Shown: piece after piece, positions 1 to 12,629 of the stretch
Layout: each line of letters opens with the position of its first letter
Position numbering within the stretch: the stretch's first letter is position 1
Notes under the pieces: model-generated
Told to the model about the DNA's origin: nothing
Databases searched by the model: none
Seen by the model: only the letters and a program-made list of their open reading frames with translations
From: Temnopleurus reevesii
Lineage: Eukaryota > Echinodermata > Echinoidea > Temnopleuroida > Temnopleuridae
Assembly (NCBI GenBank): GCA_036244855.1
Contig: BQKZ01002578.1
Coordinates: forward strand, 1,613 to 17,684
Direction: 5' to 3'
Length of the DNA stretch: 16,072 nucleotides
Translations under genes and position numbers: made by a program

Positions 1-665
1 AGTTCAATACACGGCGTATGGCTCTATTTTTTATGACTCACTTTATTTCGCGGAAATATTTTATATCGTGTTACATCCAGACGGTTCATAAAAGAGGCTC
101 AACGCAACTCGTTAGCGACGGGTGACGCGTTCGGTAAGATCAAGGGCCGTGTATCGACATATGCGGCTTCGCAGTGACTTTAAGCCAACGCGTCTCGGAA
201 CATGACTCGAAATTCTCGCGAATCGAGTCATTTAATGACGCCTTTCACAACTCAACGATCTCGGAAAAGAGGGCCTAAGAATTATGTGCCAAACCTTCAG
301 ACTTTGACAAACGAAGCGCGGTAGGACCACTGTGTGAAACCAGGCGATTGCTTCTAGTGAGCCACCATCATATCTTCCCCTATCCTGGCATAAAACTTCA
401 GAAATCACTGAACATTAAATGCAATGGCTAATATTGTCGAGAATCGAAAAAGAAATTAGCTGATTCAGGCGGTGCAACGTTCATTATTCTAGGTCTCTGC
501 CCAAAGTTAGAATCACCTGAAGTTTATGATTTCATTGGTACAGTATTTTCTAAGATACAAGCGATTTAGCACCAATAATTCATCAGCGACCGGCCAGTCG
601 TTTGAGTCTCTACTGCAACGTACGGTGCGTCGATAAACCCGTCCGTGAGCTTCGGCGGGTCGACA
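1..665. other. CpG-rich block, no recognised gene
   Basis: I count roughly 45-50 CpG dinucleotides in about 665 bp, many in clusters near 45-230 and 590-665. The next several hundred bases have very few. No convincing exon, domain or RNA gene is visible. It could be the promoter or first-exon region of a neighbouring gene left of the window, or a degraded mobile element. A dyad with TGACTCG and CGAGTCA arms lies near 203-230. Confidence 0.4.
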
Positions 666-1285
666 TTGATCTTCCTTTGTGTTGATATATGTTTACTATT
701 TTCGGATGGTATATGCTTATTTTGTTCTCTCATACATTTATATATTCTCAGTTACAAGTAGATCAAAATTGTTAAATACATGTGAACCGGCTTTGCGATG
801 ATTTTGGCATTTTCAATATGCCTTTAAAAAAACTCTCAAGGGGAGAAAACTTAATCAGTTTCATCCTTGCTAAAGATCATTAGTCGTCAAAACTGTATTC
901 AGCTGTTTGTAAAATAACAGGGAATTTAATTTTTCAAAATGAATATTGTAAATGTTTGAATATTAAGGGTTTGTTTCATTTTTCCATTTCATCTTATATG
1001 TTCATATTGAACGTTTTCTGGTTTTCACACCCCATAATTTGACTTAAAAATCAACAGTGTTCCCGTTCAATCAATGTCTTTCATATTTTGTATACGTCGC
1101 AATATAGAGATCATTAGCATACTTATGGGTTATTTCGTCAAATATATTTATATGTTTTTGTCTGATATTGTATACGGATAGCATGATAAATACACTTATT
1201 AAGTTTTACAATTGAAGATTGTAATTTGACTTTCCAGAAGGTGATTGAATCCATTTCCAAATTGCGGTAGGTAATATTTACCTTA
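666..1285. other. AT-rich intergenic sequence, nothing recognised
   Basis: This is AT-rich sequence with short homopolymer runs. I found no exon, repeat unit or RNA gene in it on either strand. Confidence 0.5.
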
Positions 1286-1415
1286 AGCCCCGTTCACATA
1301 GGACCCCAGAAGCAACACGATTCACCCCGACTCGATGTTCTGAGGCAGTTAACTGGGAATTAACAAAGAGTCGGGGTGAATCGTGTTACGTCTGGGGTCC
1401 TATGTGACCGGGGCT
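1286..1415. mobile_element. 130-bp palindromic MITE with TTA target duplication
   Basis: The arms 1286-1333 and 1368-1415 are inverted copies of 48 nt with 45 matches, beginning AGCCCCG. The 34-bp centre does not pair well. TTA lies directly on both sides (1283-1285 and 1416-1418), which fits the 3-bp TWA target duplication of PIF/Harbinger elements. It has no coding capacity, so it would be a non-autonomous element moved in trans. The low arm divergence suggests a fairly recent insertion. Confidence 0.8.
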
Positions 1416-1418
1416 TTA

Positions 1419-2319
1419 CAATGCGGTTATATCAGTGTGTTCGGTATTCCTTTTCGTGATTTGAAATAGGGAAATCTGCAATACAGAGTGTATTAAACTG
1501 ACATACATGTATTCTCTTATCGAATTTTCGTTTTTTTTTTTGTGAACGATGGAAACTTTGAGCCTTTAAAGTAACATTTACGTTTTTGCACATAGTACCT
1601 TTAAATACGTATAGTCGTAGGGTTCAAACAATCCTGCTTAATCATTTTAACTTTTCGATAGACATCAAATGCAAATTTTATCTTTTTTTTAATAGATGTT
1701 TTCACATTGGATTGGCAGACATTAAATCATTTGTACCCTCTTTTATCGTTGTTAGAACACACATGGAGGTAAAAAAAAATGGAAATTTATATGCTTATGG
1801 TTAATTTTACTTTATGAGTCATTCCAACATGTACGCTTTTGTCTTGATGGCCGCAGTAACTTCAAATTACAACGTTCTGTAATATTAAGATAATTGTGCA
1901 CTTTCCTCCTGGATTTGACAAAAATACATCTTGCCGATTTGTACTTTCTAGGCCTATATATATATATATAAAGTTGAATCTATATGTGTTAGATATCCAC
2001 ATATATACTCGTTTGTACTTCTCCAATTTGCCTTTTGTTTAGGCGAATTATCGGTTCATTTATCTCTTCTCCTTGATACCAACTTCATGAGAAATTATGA
2101 TACATTTTATTCAATATGTCCATATCGAGATATTGCAATATTGGTAAATGTGAGACCGAGAGTAGATTGTCTCGAATGTTATACGAAATATATAATATCA
2201 AATATTATCCGAAAATTCAGAATGTTACTGAACTCGGCGGTTACGTCTGCCATAATAAAGAAAACACATTGTACAACATTCCACCCCGTAAAGTATATTT
2301 ATTGTACCAGAAAGCATTG
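1419..2319. other. AT-rich intergenic sequence with short (TA)n
   Basis: It includes a T run near 1529-1541 and a (TA)n stretch near 1956-1970. The short ORFs here have no recognisable composition or motif. I see no gene. Confidence 0.45.
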
Positions 2320-2820
2320 AAAGATGAATCTACCCCAAAATAATATTTGTTCAACAGAAGCAGAAAAATTTAGATGAACAGAACACAAAAAAGTTTATGA
2401 AAAAACGGACACCTAATAAGAGAGTTTGGATATTTAGGGAAATGGGCAACTCATAATGTCATAGTTGCACAATTGACCAGTTACCCCCCTCCCCCACCAA
2501 AAAAAATTGATTTCCTTAAAACTCTAACGATAGGATATCTTCTAGATCGACATGGAGATCCCCATTTTCATGTTTACATTAATACCAACTTTGTATCATC
2601 CTTTAGAAATTGTTAATTTTGCATCAAATATAAACAAAATGATGGTTATTTGTGCACCCATGACGTCATCGAATTGGCAACATCTCTGACAAATTTTCAC
2701 CGATTTGCCCATTTTTATTTAATACTTGTCCAATTTTTTTCATATTTTTGTTTTGTTCTGCTCGCCAAATCTTTCTGCTCCTCTGAATGAAAATGTGTTA
2801 TTTTGGGGCAGTCTCTTCTC
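2320..2820. mobile_element. Foldback/MITE-like element, about 500 bp
   Basis: The left arm (about 2320-2407, containing taccccaaaataa and cagaagcagaaa) pairs with the reverse complement of the right arm (about 2735-2820, giving tgccccaaaataac and gaggagcagaaa). Identity is moderate with small gaps. The inner 330 bp holds a run of C and A near 2484-2508 and no ORF of note. This looks like an old non-autonomous DNA transposon; the exact ends and target duplication are not clear. Confidence 0.6.
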
Positions 2821-3508
2821 TTAACAAATGTAGTAGCGATTTGCTAGAATACGGATTGCACATCATATGTTACAAATTCAATAGATTTGTGGTAACGTAC
2901 AAGGGAAGTATGTTTTACATACATGTTTTTAGTTTATGAGAATACAGACTATGAACGTATAATAAAACATATCACTCACGAATATGTCTATATGCTACGA
3001 CACCTGAATTAAACAGCAAAAGAGAAGAGAAATACAAATTCTTCATTGAGAAAAGGTATACAATGACATAAAACACTTATAAAACTATACAATCATGATA
3101 GTACAGCAACAGGACAATACGACATAATACCCATAAAATATTATGCCATTTAAACATAATAGCCTCGGAATGACTTTAAATGTTAAAGGGGGCCTAATAA
3201 GTTTACATAAACTAAAAAATTCTCTCCCAACTTGAATAAAAGGGTATCATATATACAATGATACAAATTATATGATTATAAATATGATAAAGAATTTGGT
3301 TGTCATGATTACCTAATCACGGCCTATATCTTTTAAAGAAAACTTCACAGATGGACGGGTGAAAATATATGCTGCTGTCAATGACCTCGGCAAGCATTGT
3401 CAATTACGATTATTAGTTACACAAACCAGATCCATTATCGATTTAGAATTTGAAATCAAACATTTGTACTTTTACAAAAGACTTCTAGAGACCCTGCTCA
3501 CTTTAAAG

Positions 3509-3514
3509 TTTATT
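3509..3514 (-). terminator. Second candidate poly(A) signal
   Basis: Another minus-strand AATAAA lies about 730 nt beyond the stop codon. Either this or the one at 3637 could end the transcript, or the true site may lie further down. Confidence 0.25.
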
Positions 3515-3636
3515 TAATGCTAAGCTTATAACCGCGATGACATTCGGCTGTCAATGAATACAAGTCTTTACGCTTGTTCACATCAGAGAGCATGGTGGGA
3601 TATCTATCTAGTATGTAAGTGATTTCGCCAAAGAGT

Positions 3637-3642
3637 TTTATT
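3637..3642 (-). terminator. Candidate poly(A) signal of the SUR-like gene
   Basis: The plus strand reads tttatt here, so the minus strand carries AATAAA about 600 nt after the stop codon. It is a plausible 3' UTR end signal, but AATAAA is frequent by chance in AT-rich DNA. No transcript evidence is available. Confidence 0.25.
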
Positions 3643-4242
3643 TTTCTAGAAACGCTATGAATTTCGCGCAGTGTAAACAACGCGCGCAAGATATCCCGGC
3701 ATGCTAAGCGTTTGAAACAACCATAAAGACACGTATTAAAAACAAACAAAAACACAACAATATCTTCAAAGTTGACGTACCCGAATCAAAGCAAAATGTC
3801 TACTGAACCTAACATATGAAAGATGCTCTGAAAATCTAAATACATCAGATAAGCATAAGATGTATCTAGTGACTCCCGGACATAATATCCTAAAAATTGA
3901 CGCTTGGACAGATGACATATCCAGGGAACCACAAGAAATATGTTCTCTTTCGTTCTTCTCTCATCAAAATGTGAAGAATCTCTTCTCCGTAACTTTCAGT
4001 CGTCACACATGTCACTGTCCCTTTAGCCTCACATATGTTCTACGAATATCCTTTTTTGATTAGCGGAAAAGAGAGCTGTCATTATAATCATCACGCTGTG
4101 AACAGTAGAAAAGGTGGCAATTAAACGACTGCAGTGTTCCAGTTTGATAGCAAACTACAAGTCCTTCCGATGATCATGATCATGTCCTATGTCTTTTCCC
4201 GCGCCCGAAAGAAAGACAAAAAGTTCTTCTGGTATTCCCGGT

Positions 4243-4380
4243 TTATTTTCCCGCCCTCACAAGAGAGGCAAATACGCTTTCGTCTCGCTCCAGTAGTGTG
4301 GAAGGTGCGTCATATTCGATGATATTCCCATCGCTCAGTGTGAGGATTGAATCTGAATCTAAAATGGTTCCCACACGATG
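4243..4380 (-). CDS. SUR-like terminal exon m: H-loop and C-terminus
   Basis: This 138-nt coding exon starts after ttggcag with CATCGTGTG. It encodes [40 protein letters not shown] and VRAGK, followed by TAA. The first residue is the switch His423, so the intron splits A|HR exactly at the catalytic residue. The final FASLVRAGK closely resembles the SUR C-terminus (FASFVRAD-), which supports both the stop position and the SUR assignment. Untranslated sequence must continue below 4243, but its end cannot be set by eye. Confidence 0.95.
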   Translation of the reverse strand, partial: HRVGTILDSDSILTLSDGNIIEYDAPSTLLERDESVFASLVRAGK

Positions 4381-7300
4381 CTGCCAAGAAAGAATTTAAA
4401 AGAGACCACGAAATATTGGTCAGAATTGGCGATTGATAAAAATGGCAGAGAATACAAACTTCCGGAATATGAATGATGTCAAAATTAGAGCATAAATTAC
4501 GCAAGAGCAGAAGCAAATGCTTGTGAGAGAAAGCATGGCAACAATCATTTATCTTTTCAAACAGTAATTTAATCGTTATCATTTTTGTTATGTTAAATTG
4601 TAAAGCGCTATGCTATTTTTTTTTAGCGCGATAGAAATAATCTCTTGTTATTAATAATCTAAATGCCCTCGACTTTGCAAAGAAATAAACATAATACAAA
4701 TATTAAATGCATAGAATGGTTGGCATCACCGGGTTGAAAAAAAACATGGCGACGCAATAAACTTTAAAGTGTTGGGCAATTTGTTGTCTATACCGCTTTT
4801 TTGTTTTATAAGAAATTATAACATATATGTTTTATTGGGGCTGGGGGAAGGGGGTTACCAACCAGTGAATATTTCAAAGTCGTGATCAAAATGTTATAAT
4901 CAGTTGCATCGATCTTTAAATTCGAATACCCTAACAGTTCAAACAAAGAAAGAAAACGTGGCCCAAAGACTTTTCAATGAAGTAAATTCTCTCAGGAATT
5001 AAGCAATCAAGCTTTGAATGTATGCCTACATCTCATTAATGGCCCGTATTCTTTGGCAAAAAAAAAAGAACTATCAAAGAATACTCACTGCAATGGTCAG
5101 GACCGTTCTGTCTACGAATACATCCGATACCACATCCTGGATGATGCGATCCTACAGAAAGAGATAAACATAATTCATTTAATAACTTGTTTTGGAATTG
5201 GTTAAGAGAAGAAAAATAAAGGTTTCATAAACTCAGACAGTCCTGTGCAAGCTTATACATGCAACGCAAAGGCGAGTTTGTACAAGTTACCTTCTCGTCT
5301 TTTCGACAACCACAATGAGTCTTGAGGAGTTGAACAACTCGCCGTTCAACTCGCTGTAGCACTGAACGTATAAGCTTTCGTAGGACTGTCGTAGTTTCAG
5401 AAACCGTAAAGTTTCAGGTCTATAAAGTGTAGACATGGTCATAGATTGTGGATGGAGCATGACCACTTTGATGTCTCAATCAATCACGGATTGTTCCCGG
5501 CAGCTTTTTTCCCTTCTTAGAGATCACTTGCTAATGTCTTGCATCAAATAGCTGTTCTTGACATTGACATCACCTTTTCCAATATCATTCTGTCGCTCGA
5601 ATGTTATACTCAAAACAATATGCACACACATTTAAGGTATAAAATGACTTGTAGATCAGGAGGAATAGTAAAGCCCATCGTACACATTACGATCGGCCTA
5701 CGATCCGATTTGGGAATTAAATCGTAGTATGATTTAATATGGGCATTTGAATAAATAATATCTGCCTGATTTGTATTCTGAAAACTCATATGATTACTAT
5801 ACATATATATGATTTCAATACGGTAACCAGCTTTACACCGAATACGAATGACAACTCAGTTCAAATCATAGACTGCCCCTATTGCTATTACTCCGAGCCG
5901 ATTCGATGTTCCTTCACGTAGGCTTGCATTATGTAATTTCTCGATTTTACTACAGTATTAATCTGAGTATTCAGAACCCGAATCAATGGCTTTTTACTTT
6001 TTTTAATGATTCAAAAGGACACAATTACACTTTCTTAAAAGATCGAATCGGAAGCCGGTCATAATCTGTAATATAACAACATCACCTACCGTTTCCTGAT
6101 CGATGGATGCCGTGGCTTCATCCATGATGACGATGGTTGAATTCCTCAGGAAAGCTCTGGCAAGGCAGAAGAGCTGTCTCTGACCCACGCTGAAATTGTC
6201 GCCACCTTCTGTTACCTCGTATTCTGAAAATAGAGTACATCAGGGGATTGCATTATGAAATATACAATTAAATTTACGATTAATAATATTATTAATCGTA
6301 CATATATGGCAAAATCTGTACTAAAGAGATATGATTGATTCTCTATTTATCGTATCTCTTTTAAGTAAAATGCCCATTGTATGATTCAATATTCCCGGAC
6401 TGAGCTATATTGCAAAAATAGTACTGATACATAATATACAGTTGTATTGCATGTAGTACAAACTGCATTAATATAGTTCCACATTGTTACGATAACTATT
6501 GTTGTTCCGTTGCAATATTTGCACTCCAGTACTTTGCCTAACATTCGAAAAATACGCACTCTATCAAACCAGTAAATATTGACCACTTTTGAGTACTTTC
6601 TGTGATTCAATCGTAAAGGTATAAAAAGTGAGACATATTGAACATGATTCAATGTAATATTGGTATGCATAAACTATTCGGGTAGCATTTACTTTAGATA
6701 TTGAAATGTTGGTAAAAGTGTGGAATCAAAATGACTGTGTAAATTCCTCGTCCATCATATTTTACTGAATAAGTGAAAGCGTTGTGAATACAATTTGCTA
6801 ACATTCTGCAAATAAAAAAAGTATAAAAGCAAAAGCAGATATCATTCACTTATCAATCTGAACATGTGCAACAGTGTAAATGAAATAAAAATTGTATACC
6901 TAGACCTCCTTCGAGTTGCTGTACGACATCCTTCAGCTGCGCGATCTCTAATGCGCTCCACAAATCCTTATCCTCTTTTAAACTCGATGGATCCAAGTTC
7001 AGCCTGTAAAAAATGGCAAATTATTATTTCATATTCACAATACATTGATATTTGTGATAAAAATCTTCATTAATAATTAGCCTTTTCTTTAACATACACA
7101 AAAGTAAATTGGGCTTGTCCAAATTTTATCATTTTTTTTTACTTTGTGAAAGAATATATTTAAAATTTGTAAATCGGTGTCACCACCTTGGTAAGAATTG
7201 TTTGCATTACAAGAGAGTGTTCTTATAGTTCCCAAAACTTTTCAACAGCGTTATTTTGCTCATAAATGAATCGAAAGCTTCTACAAAAGGCTAGTGCCAA

Positions 7301-10300
7301 TTATGATGTTATTGTTTTTTTTTATCAGAAAACGTTTGAAAATTGATACGTATTCTTAACATTAATCCACAAATATTTGCTTGTTTTTATTTGTTTTATT
7401 ATTGTTTTATTTCGCTCTTTTTTTTTGGGGGGGGGGGTGGGGGCGGGAGGGGGGAGAATATGTTATGCTGGTATACTTGGCAGGGTTCTGATGCATTACC
7501 TTATAGTTCCAGTGAAGAGGAAGGCATCTTGTGGGATGATAGAAAGACGTTGGCGTAGCGTGAGAAGGGGAACAGTCGAGATGTCGATTCCATCAATGAT
7601 TATACGACCTAGAGATGGAAATGATGAAATTGCGTCATCGAAAATGTTGCTTTTGATAAAAATGTGTGATTATATTTATATTACAAACATAATATTCACG
7701 GGATAATAGTTCAAAGAACTGAGGCGGCTACCCTGGGTAAATAAGACGCATTGTTATTATCATATAATAATGAAATAGATGTTATCAAACAAGATCATGT
7801 AAAACTGGGATGAGCATAGTCATCAGATCATTGAAAGTAAAAACGGTTATGACCGGCAAAGTCATCTCGTTATTTTAAGATATCGCAATGTACCATACCA
7901 ACTACGAATACTTTTCAATTTTGTATAAAATTTCCTCCATCTGCTTATGATTTTACACAAAAATTTAACTTCAATTATAGTAGAGGTAGTTAAAAAAGGG
8001 TGAAATCTATAACATTCCACATACATGGTGCAAAACATACAAAGATACAAACAAAAATGAGAGTTTGTTACGCATACCAGCTGTCACTGATATCATGTCA
8101 CTAATTATTTAGAATAGCGTGCTTCAAATGTATATAGGTATCATCAGAATTGAAATCCACAACTAGATAATCCTTCACGTATTCTGCTACATCAATTTTA
8201 AGGGTCGGGTGTCATCATAGGGACAAATTCACCTCACCTGGGTCAAATGCAGCACAATGTTCAAGAATTTATTGCAGAAGGAAATTAACTTCATGGGTGG
8301 GATTCGAACACATAACCCATTGGTTGGAAAATGGTGGTAAGAACAACTACATCACGATGGAAATTTGTCAGATAGAAGAGTGCCTTAAATTTATTGTATT
8401 TACTTACCCTTAAATGTATCAATTATTCTAAATAACGCCAGAGTAAGAGAGGACTTTCCGCTGCCCGTCCGTCCACATATACCAAGCTACAGAGAAAATG
8501 ATTTAAACAATTCATTATACATTAGTTAATTACAAGCTTTCTTTCCCATAAGAAATGAAGTTTATCATCATTGTGATTATTATTACGAATAAGCATAAAC
8601 CATAGTGTACCTTACACCAGATTACATCTAACATCACATTAGATACTTTAACGCTATAACCTTGCTTCTTTTGGCAATATGCCCCATTTTCCTCCATTTG
8701 TTGTCCTCAGAAACTGAACTCTTCTTGAGAAGTGTGGTCATAATAAGCTAGGAAGACAGCGGAGACATGTGGTTCAATTTGTCTTGCACTTATGATAATC
8801 AAAACACGTCTTATCTGACACCGACTGATCTATCCAGTTGAATTATGAGAATATTAGATAAAGTGCAATAAATAAAATTTACCTTTTCTTTTTGAGGAAT
8901 AGTAAGGGTAATATCTCTGAGAACAGGGTCCAATTCACTTGCATATCTGACACTGACATCATCTAGTTCGATTTCACCTCTGTCCGGCCACGATTCTGGC
9001 GGCTCAGTCCCTATATTCAATGTATACAATATAAATACATCAATGGCTAACGATGAATATGGGACCAAATACTACTCTGTGATCAACTTTAAATGCTGGG
9101 AACCAACTCTTGGAATCATCGCGCTCTAATTGAATGACGAAAAATCAAATCAACAAACTGTGAAATTTTAGCAAAATCGGATTGCCCGTTCAAAAGTTAT
9201 GAATTTTCAAAGTCACAGAGATTATGACAATCCCTGCTTACAGACATATCGTCCGTATCTTCACGAAGTGACGTGAGCCAAAGTGCATTGTTGAATAGAG
9301 ACAACGAAATCCCGACATAGCACCATTTCAACGGGTATCTTATCTAACAACATGTTAATTCTGTAGGAGGGCACGTGTCAATAGATTTGCAATTCATTTC
9401 TTGTAACAATACCCTCTGGCTCCCGTCACTTCGTGGAAACACGGACCTTATGTATCATAATGAATGTATCTCATAAAGAAAACTAATATGATAAGACATT
9501 ATCAGAGACAACTCTGACACTTCACAACATGAAATTTGAGAAAATAATGATAAGTTCTTGGTCTCTTACCAGTATAATCTTCAGTTGGTACCTCAGTGTA
9601 GTATTGCACCCTCTCAACCGAGTTCATCTGAAGCTCCAAGTCCGCAGCTGCCCGGGCGACCAAGTTCATATACAACGAAATCTGATAAAAAAGAAAGAAA
9701 TGTGGTTAGTAATTCTAATGACTATGATCATTCTATTAGTGACAAATTAGATGTGCACTCAATTCCGAACTGTAGAGTCACACGGGCCAGTTGTGGTGGA
9801 ACTAGGAGAGATCTTAAGATGTGATGGCCCAATATTGGTTTACTCCGATGTTTTGAATTGAATTGAATTGGAATTGAATTTGAATTGATGTTACCACCTT
9901 CTACATGTCAGGCACGGTCACCGACCAAACACACACATAAAACATACACACAAACACACACACGCATACGCACACATAACACACACAGGCACTTCTACCA
10001 CACTCACTCACACATACACTTCTACCACACACTCACTCACTCATACACTTCTCCACACACATACGCACATTTATACAAGCCCTGCATACATTCACTCACG
10101 TTTACGTATTCTGTTTAGCTTATCAGGAAAAAATGGCACGCCATCTGTCATATTTTTTCATTTCTTTCTTTTTTTTTCAGCTGTGGTCTCCAAAAATCAT
10201 ACTTTTATTTTTCTGCGGGAATGTCTCTGAACAATAATCTAGCATCGAATTTTACCCCACTCTTACAATCTTATGAGAGATCCTGAATCATCTCTTTACT

Positions 10301-12556
10301 AAAATTACCTCAAGTGAATAGGTGATGGCAAGCCCAACGTAGCTTGCGTCGATCCCAAAATAGAAGGCACCAAGAAGGGAAGCAAGACTGGACAGGACTA
10401 CAGACAGGGCCCCGAGAAAGTCCTGGAACAAGCACAAAATTATAAATAAGATTATTAAATTTAGTTCCCATTTGAGAACTTTGTGAAAAGCAGTCGAAAA
10501 ATAGTCGCCGATGTGTTAATATCCAAATTGGCCGGGATAATGACACCGACATTGTCATCACCCATTGGGCCCACATTTAAATAATTATATATCTATTAAT
10601 TTGTTTCTTCGTTTTATTTTAGTCGCTCGCAAGTTTATTGCCGCACTGGCGTAAATCATCAATTGGAAAAATATCAAAATCTGCATTAGAAACATCGTTA
10701 ATATCTATATCAGTCAGGCATATGAAGATTGCCGTCTTCAAATAAAAGTGGGTTTTTCGACCAAATTGAATTGTGATATAAGATCAAGCATTTCCGCTTT
10801 TAAACTGAGAAATAATTTGTACAAATACTTTCAGAAATGAATAGTGTTGAATTGTATGAACAAATATAATTTCGTATGTTTTCTACCGGATAGCAGGTTT
10901 TCAAAATCAATGGACGGAGGCTTGTCGACGGTAGAAAACGAGTGCGCATTCAATCTGCGCATAAAATGATGTGCACATCAGATGTGCACTCGTTTGTTAC
11001 CCTCCCCCAAAACCCCCCGTCCATCGATTTCGAAAACCCACTCGTATGGTTTGATCAACGGAACTGGAGAAACACTTACCAGACGTATAGCAACCCATCT
11101 CTGTGCAGTAACCAAGTAAAGGAATACTCGGTTGTTTCTATAAATGCGATCAAGGCAAATCTGGAAGAATCTTTTCTCATCTCTGAAATAAATGAAGCGG
11201 AGAAACAATGGAATTGTGAACAATGTGAATACAAACGTATATGAATAAATTTAGACGAATGATATGAGGAGATCAGTGATCTGCTAAGATGGGGGCCTGA
11301 AGAATATTCTCTACTCTTTCCTGATATTTGAGATTATGGTTCTTTTTCTTTTGTCTACGTTGCTAATGTACATTATATGAAATTTAGCCGTGAGGCTGGT
11401 ATTCACAATTTTACTAAAACTCTCAAAATGTAAGAGGGAAATTGTCAAAACAATAAGTCATCGATGTCGCCAATCATGGGATGGTAGATGCAGTATTTGT
11501 GGCGATCCCAGAAGTTATACTCTAGTTAAAGGCATTTTCTTTTTATATATGACAAGTTTACTTACTGAAATGCTCTAATCGTTGGTAGACCGCCCAAGGT
11601 TTCAGAAAAATGAGCAAAGATCGGTGACCGTGTGACACTCTCACATCGTTGAATCTCTCTGTTGCAAAAATAATGAAAAAAATATGAAATTATGAAAATA
11701 TGGACTGATACAAATCATGAACCCGTTTCAATTATGATAATTTTCATAATAAATGTTAATGGTATTTCATGGTATTCTAATGGTATTCCATACACTCTAT
11801 TTCTATTATTTCATTTTCGAGTAAACTAATAACTTCTTTCTATTAATATTTGGGTACATTTTCCTTTTCATATTTATGGATTACATTATTCTAATGGTAT
11901 TCCATACACTCTATTTCTATCATTTCATTTTCGAGTAAACTAATAACTTATTTCTATTAATATTTGGGTACATTTTCCTTTTCATATTTATGGATTACAT
12001 TATTATACTATTTTTTATTGTAAGGGGTCTAGTTGTCTCGATGTATGTCTACTTCATAAGGTTCAATATCGTCGTCGTCTTAGGTGTATAGTATTAGTCG
12101 TCTTCATTTTGAAATGCTGAGCTGTTTATATTTCTACCTTATATACTCATTTTCATTATTATTTTTGCTATTTTATTTTGTTTAGACGTGGTAACCCCTT
12201 CAGTTCAAGCACGGCCCTCCAAGGGGGCCTGGATAATAGAAAAAGAAGTTGAAAGAAAAGATAACAAAAGTTACCTCCCTCCTTGACATTTAATTAGTTA
12301 AAGGTGCAAAACAGTTTATTATGGTCTAGGCATTTGCCAGTAATTCTAGATGAAGATTCGGTTGCAGTTGCATTTCTTGAAGAGTGCGATAAACTATTCC
12401 AAATATTTGACAAGCAATCGTTTCTTTCCTCTTTCAGTTTTACATTTTTGAATTTGGATTCCATGACTGTTCATTAAATGAAAATGATTCTGTGCTTGTT
12501 TCATGTTTATTATTATGATACCATGATAGTGATTTTAATAGTGATAGTAATGGTAA

Positions 12557-12629
<73 letters not shown>

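Larger units (their letters stand above)
2821..4242. other. 3' flank or 3' UTR of the SUR-like gene
   Basis: This stretch follows the stop codon of the minus-strand gene. Some of its right part must be 3' UTR. I see two AATAAA candidates on the minus strand, a short dyad AGTTTACATAAACT near 3200, and no exon-like sequence. Confidence 0.4.
6224..6899 (-). other. Intron between exons j and k (676 bp)
   Basis: Intron from gtatac to ttttcag. Apart from the two palindromes at 6275 and 6323 it is AT-rich with nothing recognised. One open stretch on the minus strand (6386-6670) has no family features. Confidence 0.7.
9682..10308 (-). other. Intron between exons e and f (627 bp)
   Basis: Intron from gtaatt to ttatcag. 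It is dominated by simple repeats: TTGAA-type at 9853-9888 and a CA-rich tract at about 9926-10100. Confidence 0.7.

Noticed and set aside
2087..2343. Overlapping 75-77 residue plus-strand ORFs
   Set aside because: No family resemblance, and the ends run into the foldback element arm.
3510..3755. 81-residue minus-strand ORF downstream of the gene
   Set aside because: No motif, no splice context, and composition like the surrounding flank.
4242..4247. AATAAA overlapping the stop codon as the poly(A) signal
   Set aside because: It would leave almost no 3' UTR; it arises from GGA-AAA-TAA-A.
6892..6900. Alternative exon j donor GGAG|gtctag at 6908
   Set aside because: It breaks the reading frame and removes conserved GGL spacing; gtatac at 6899 keeps both.
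7377..7706. 109-residue plus-strand ORF
   Set aside because: It runs through the G tract and antisense to exon i; Gly and Arg richness comes from the G run.
9885..10118. ORF rich in His and Thr
   Set aside because: It is the CA-rich repeat read in one frame.
10310..10576. 88-residue minus-strand ORF
   Set aside because: It overlaps exon e in the wrong frame; the true exon frame reads [10 protein letters not shown] and ends at 10309.
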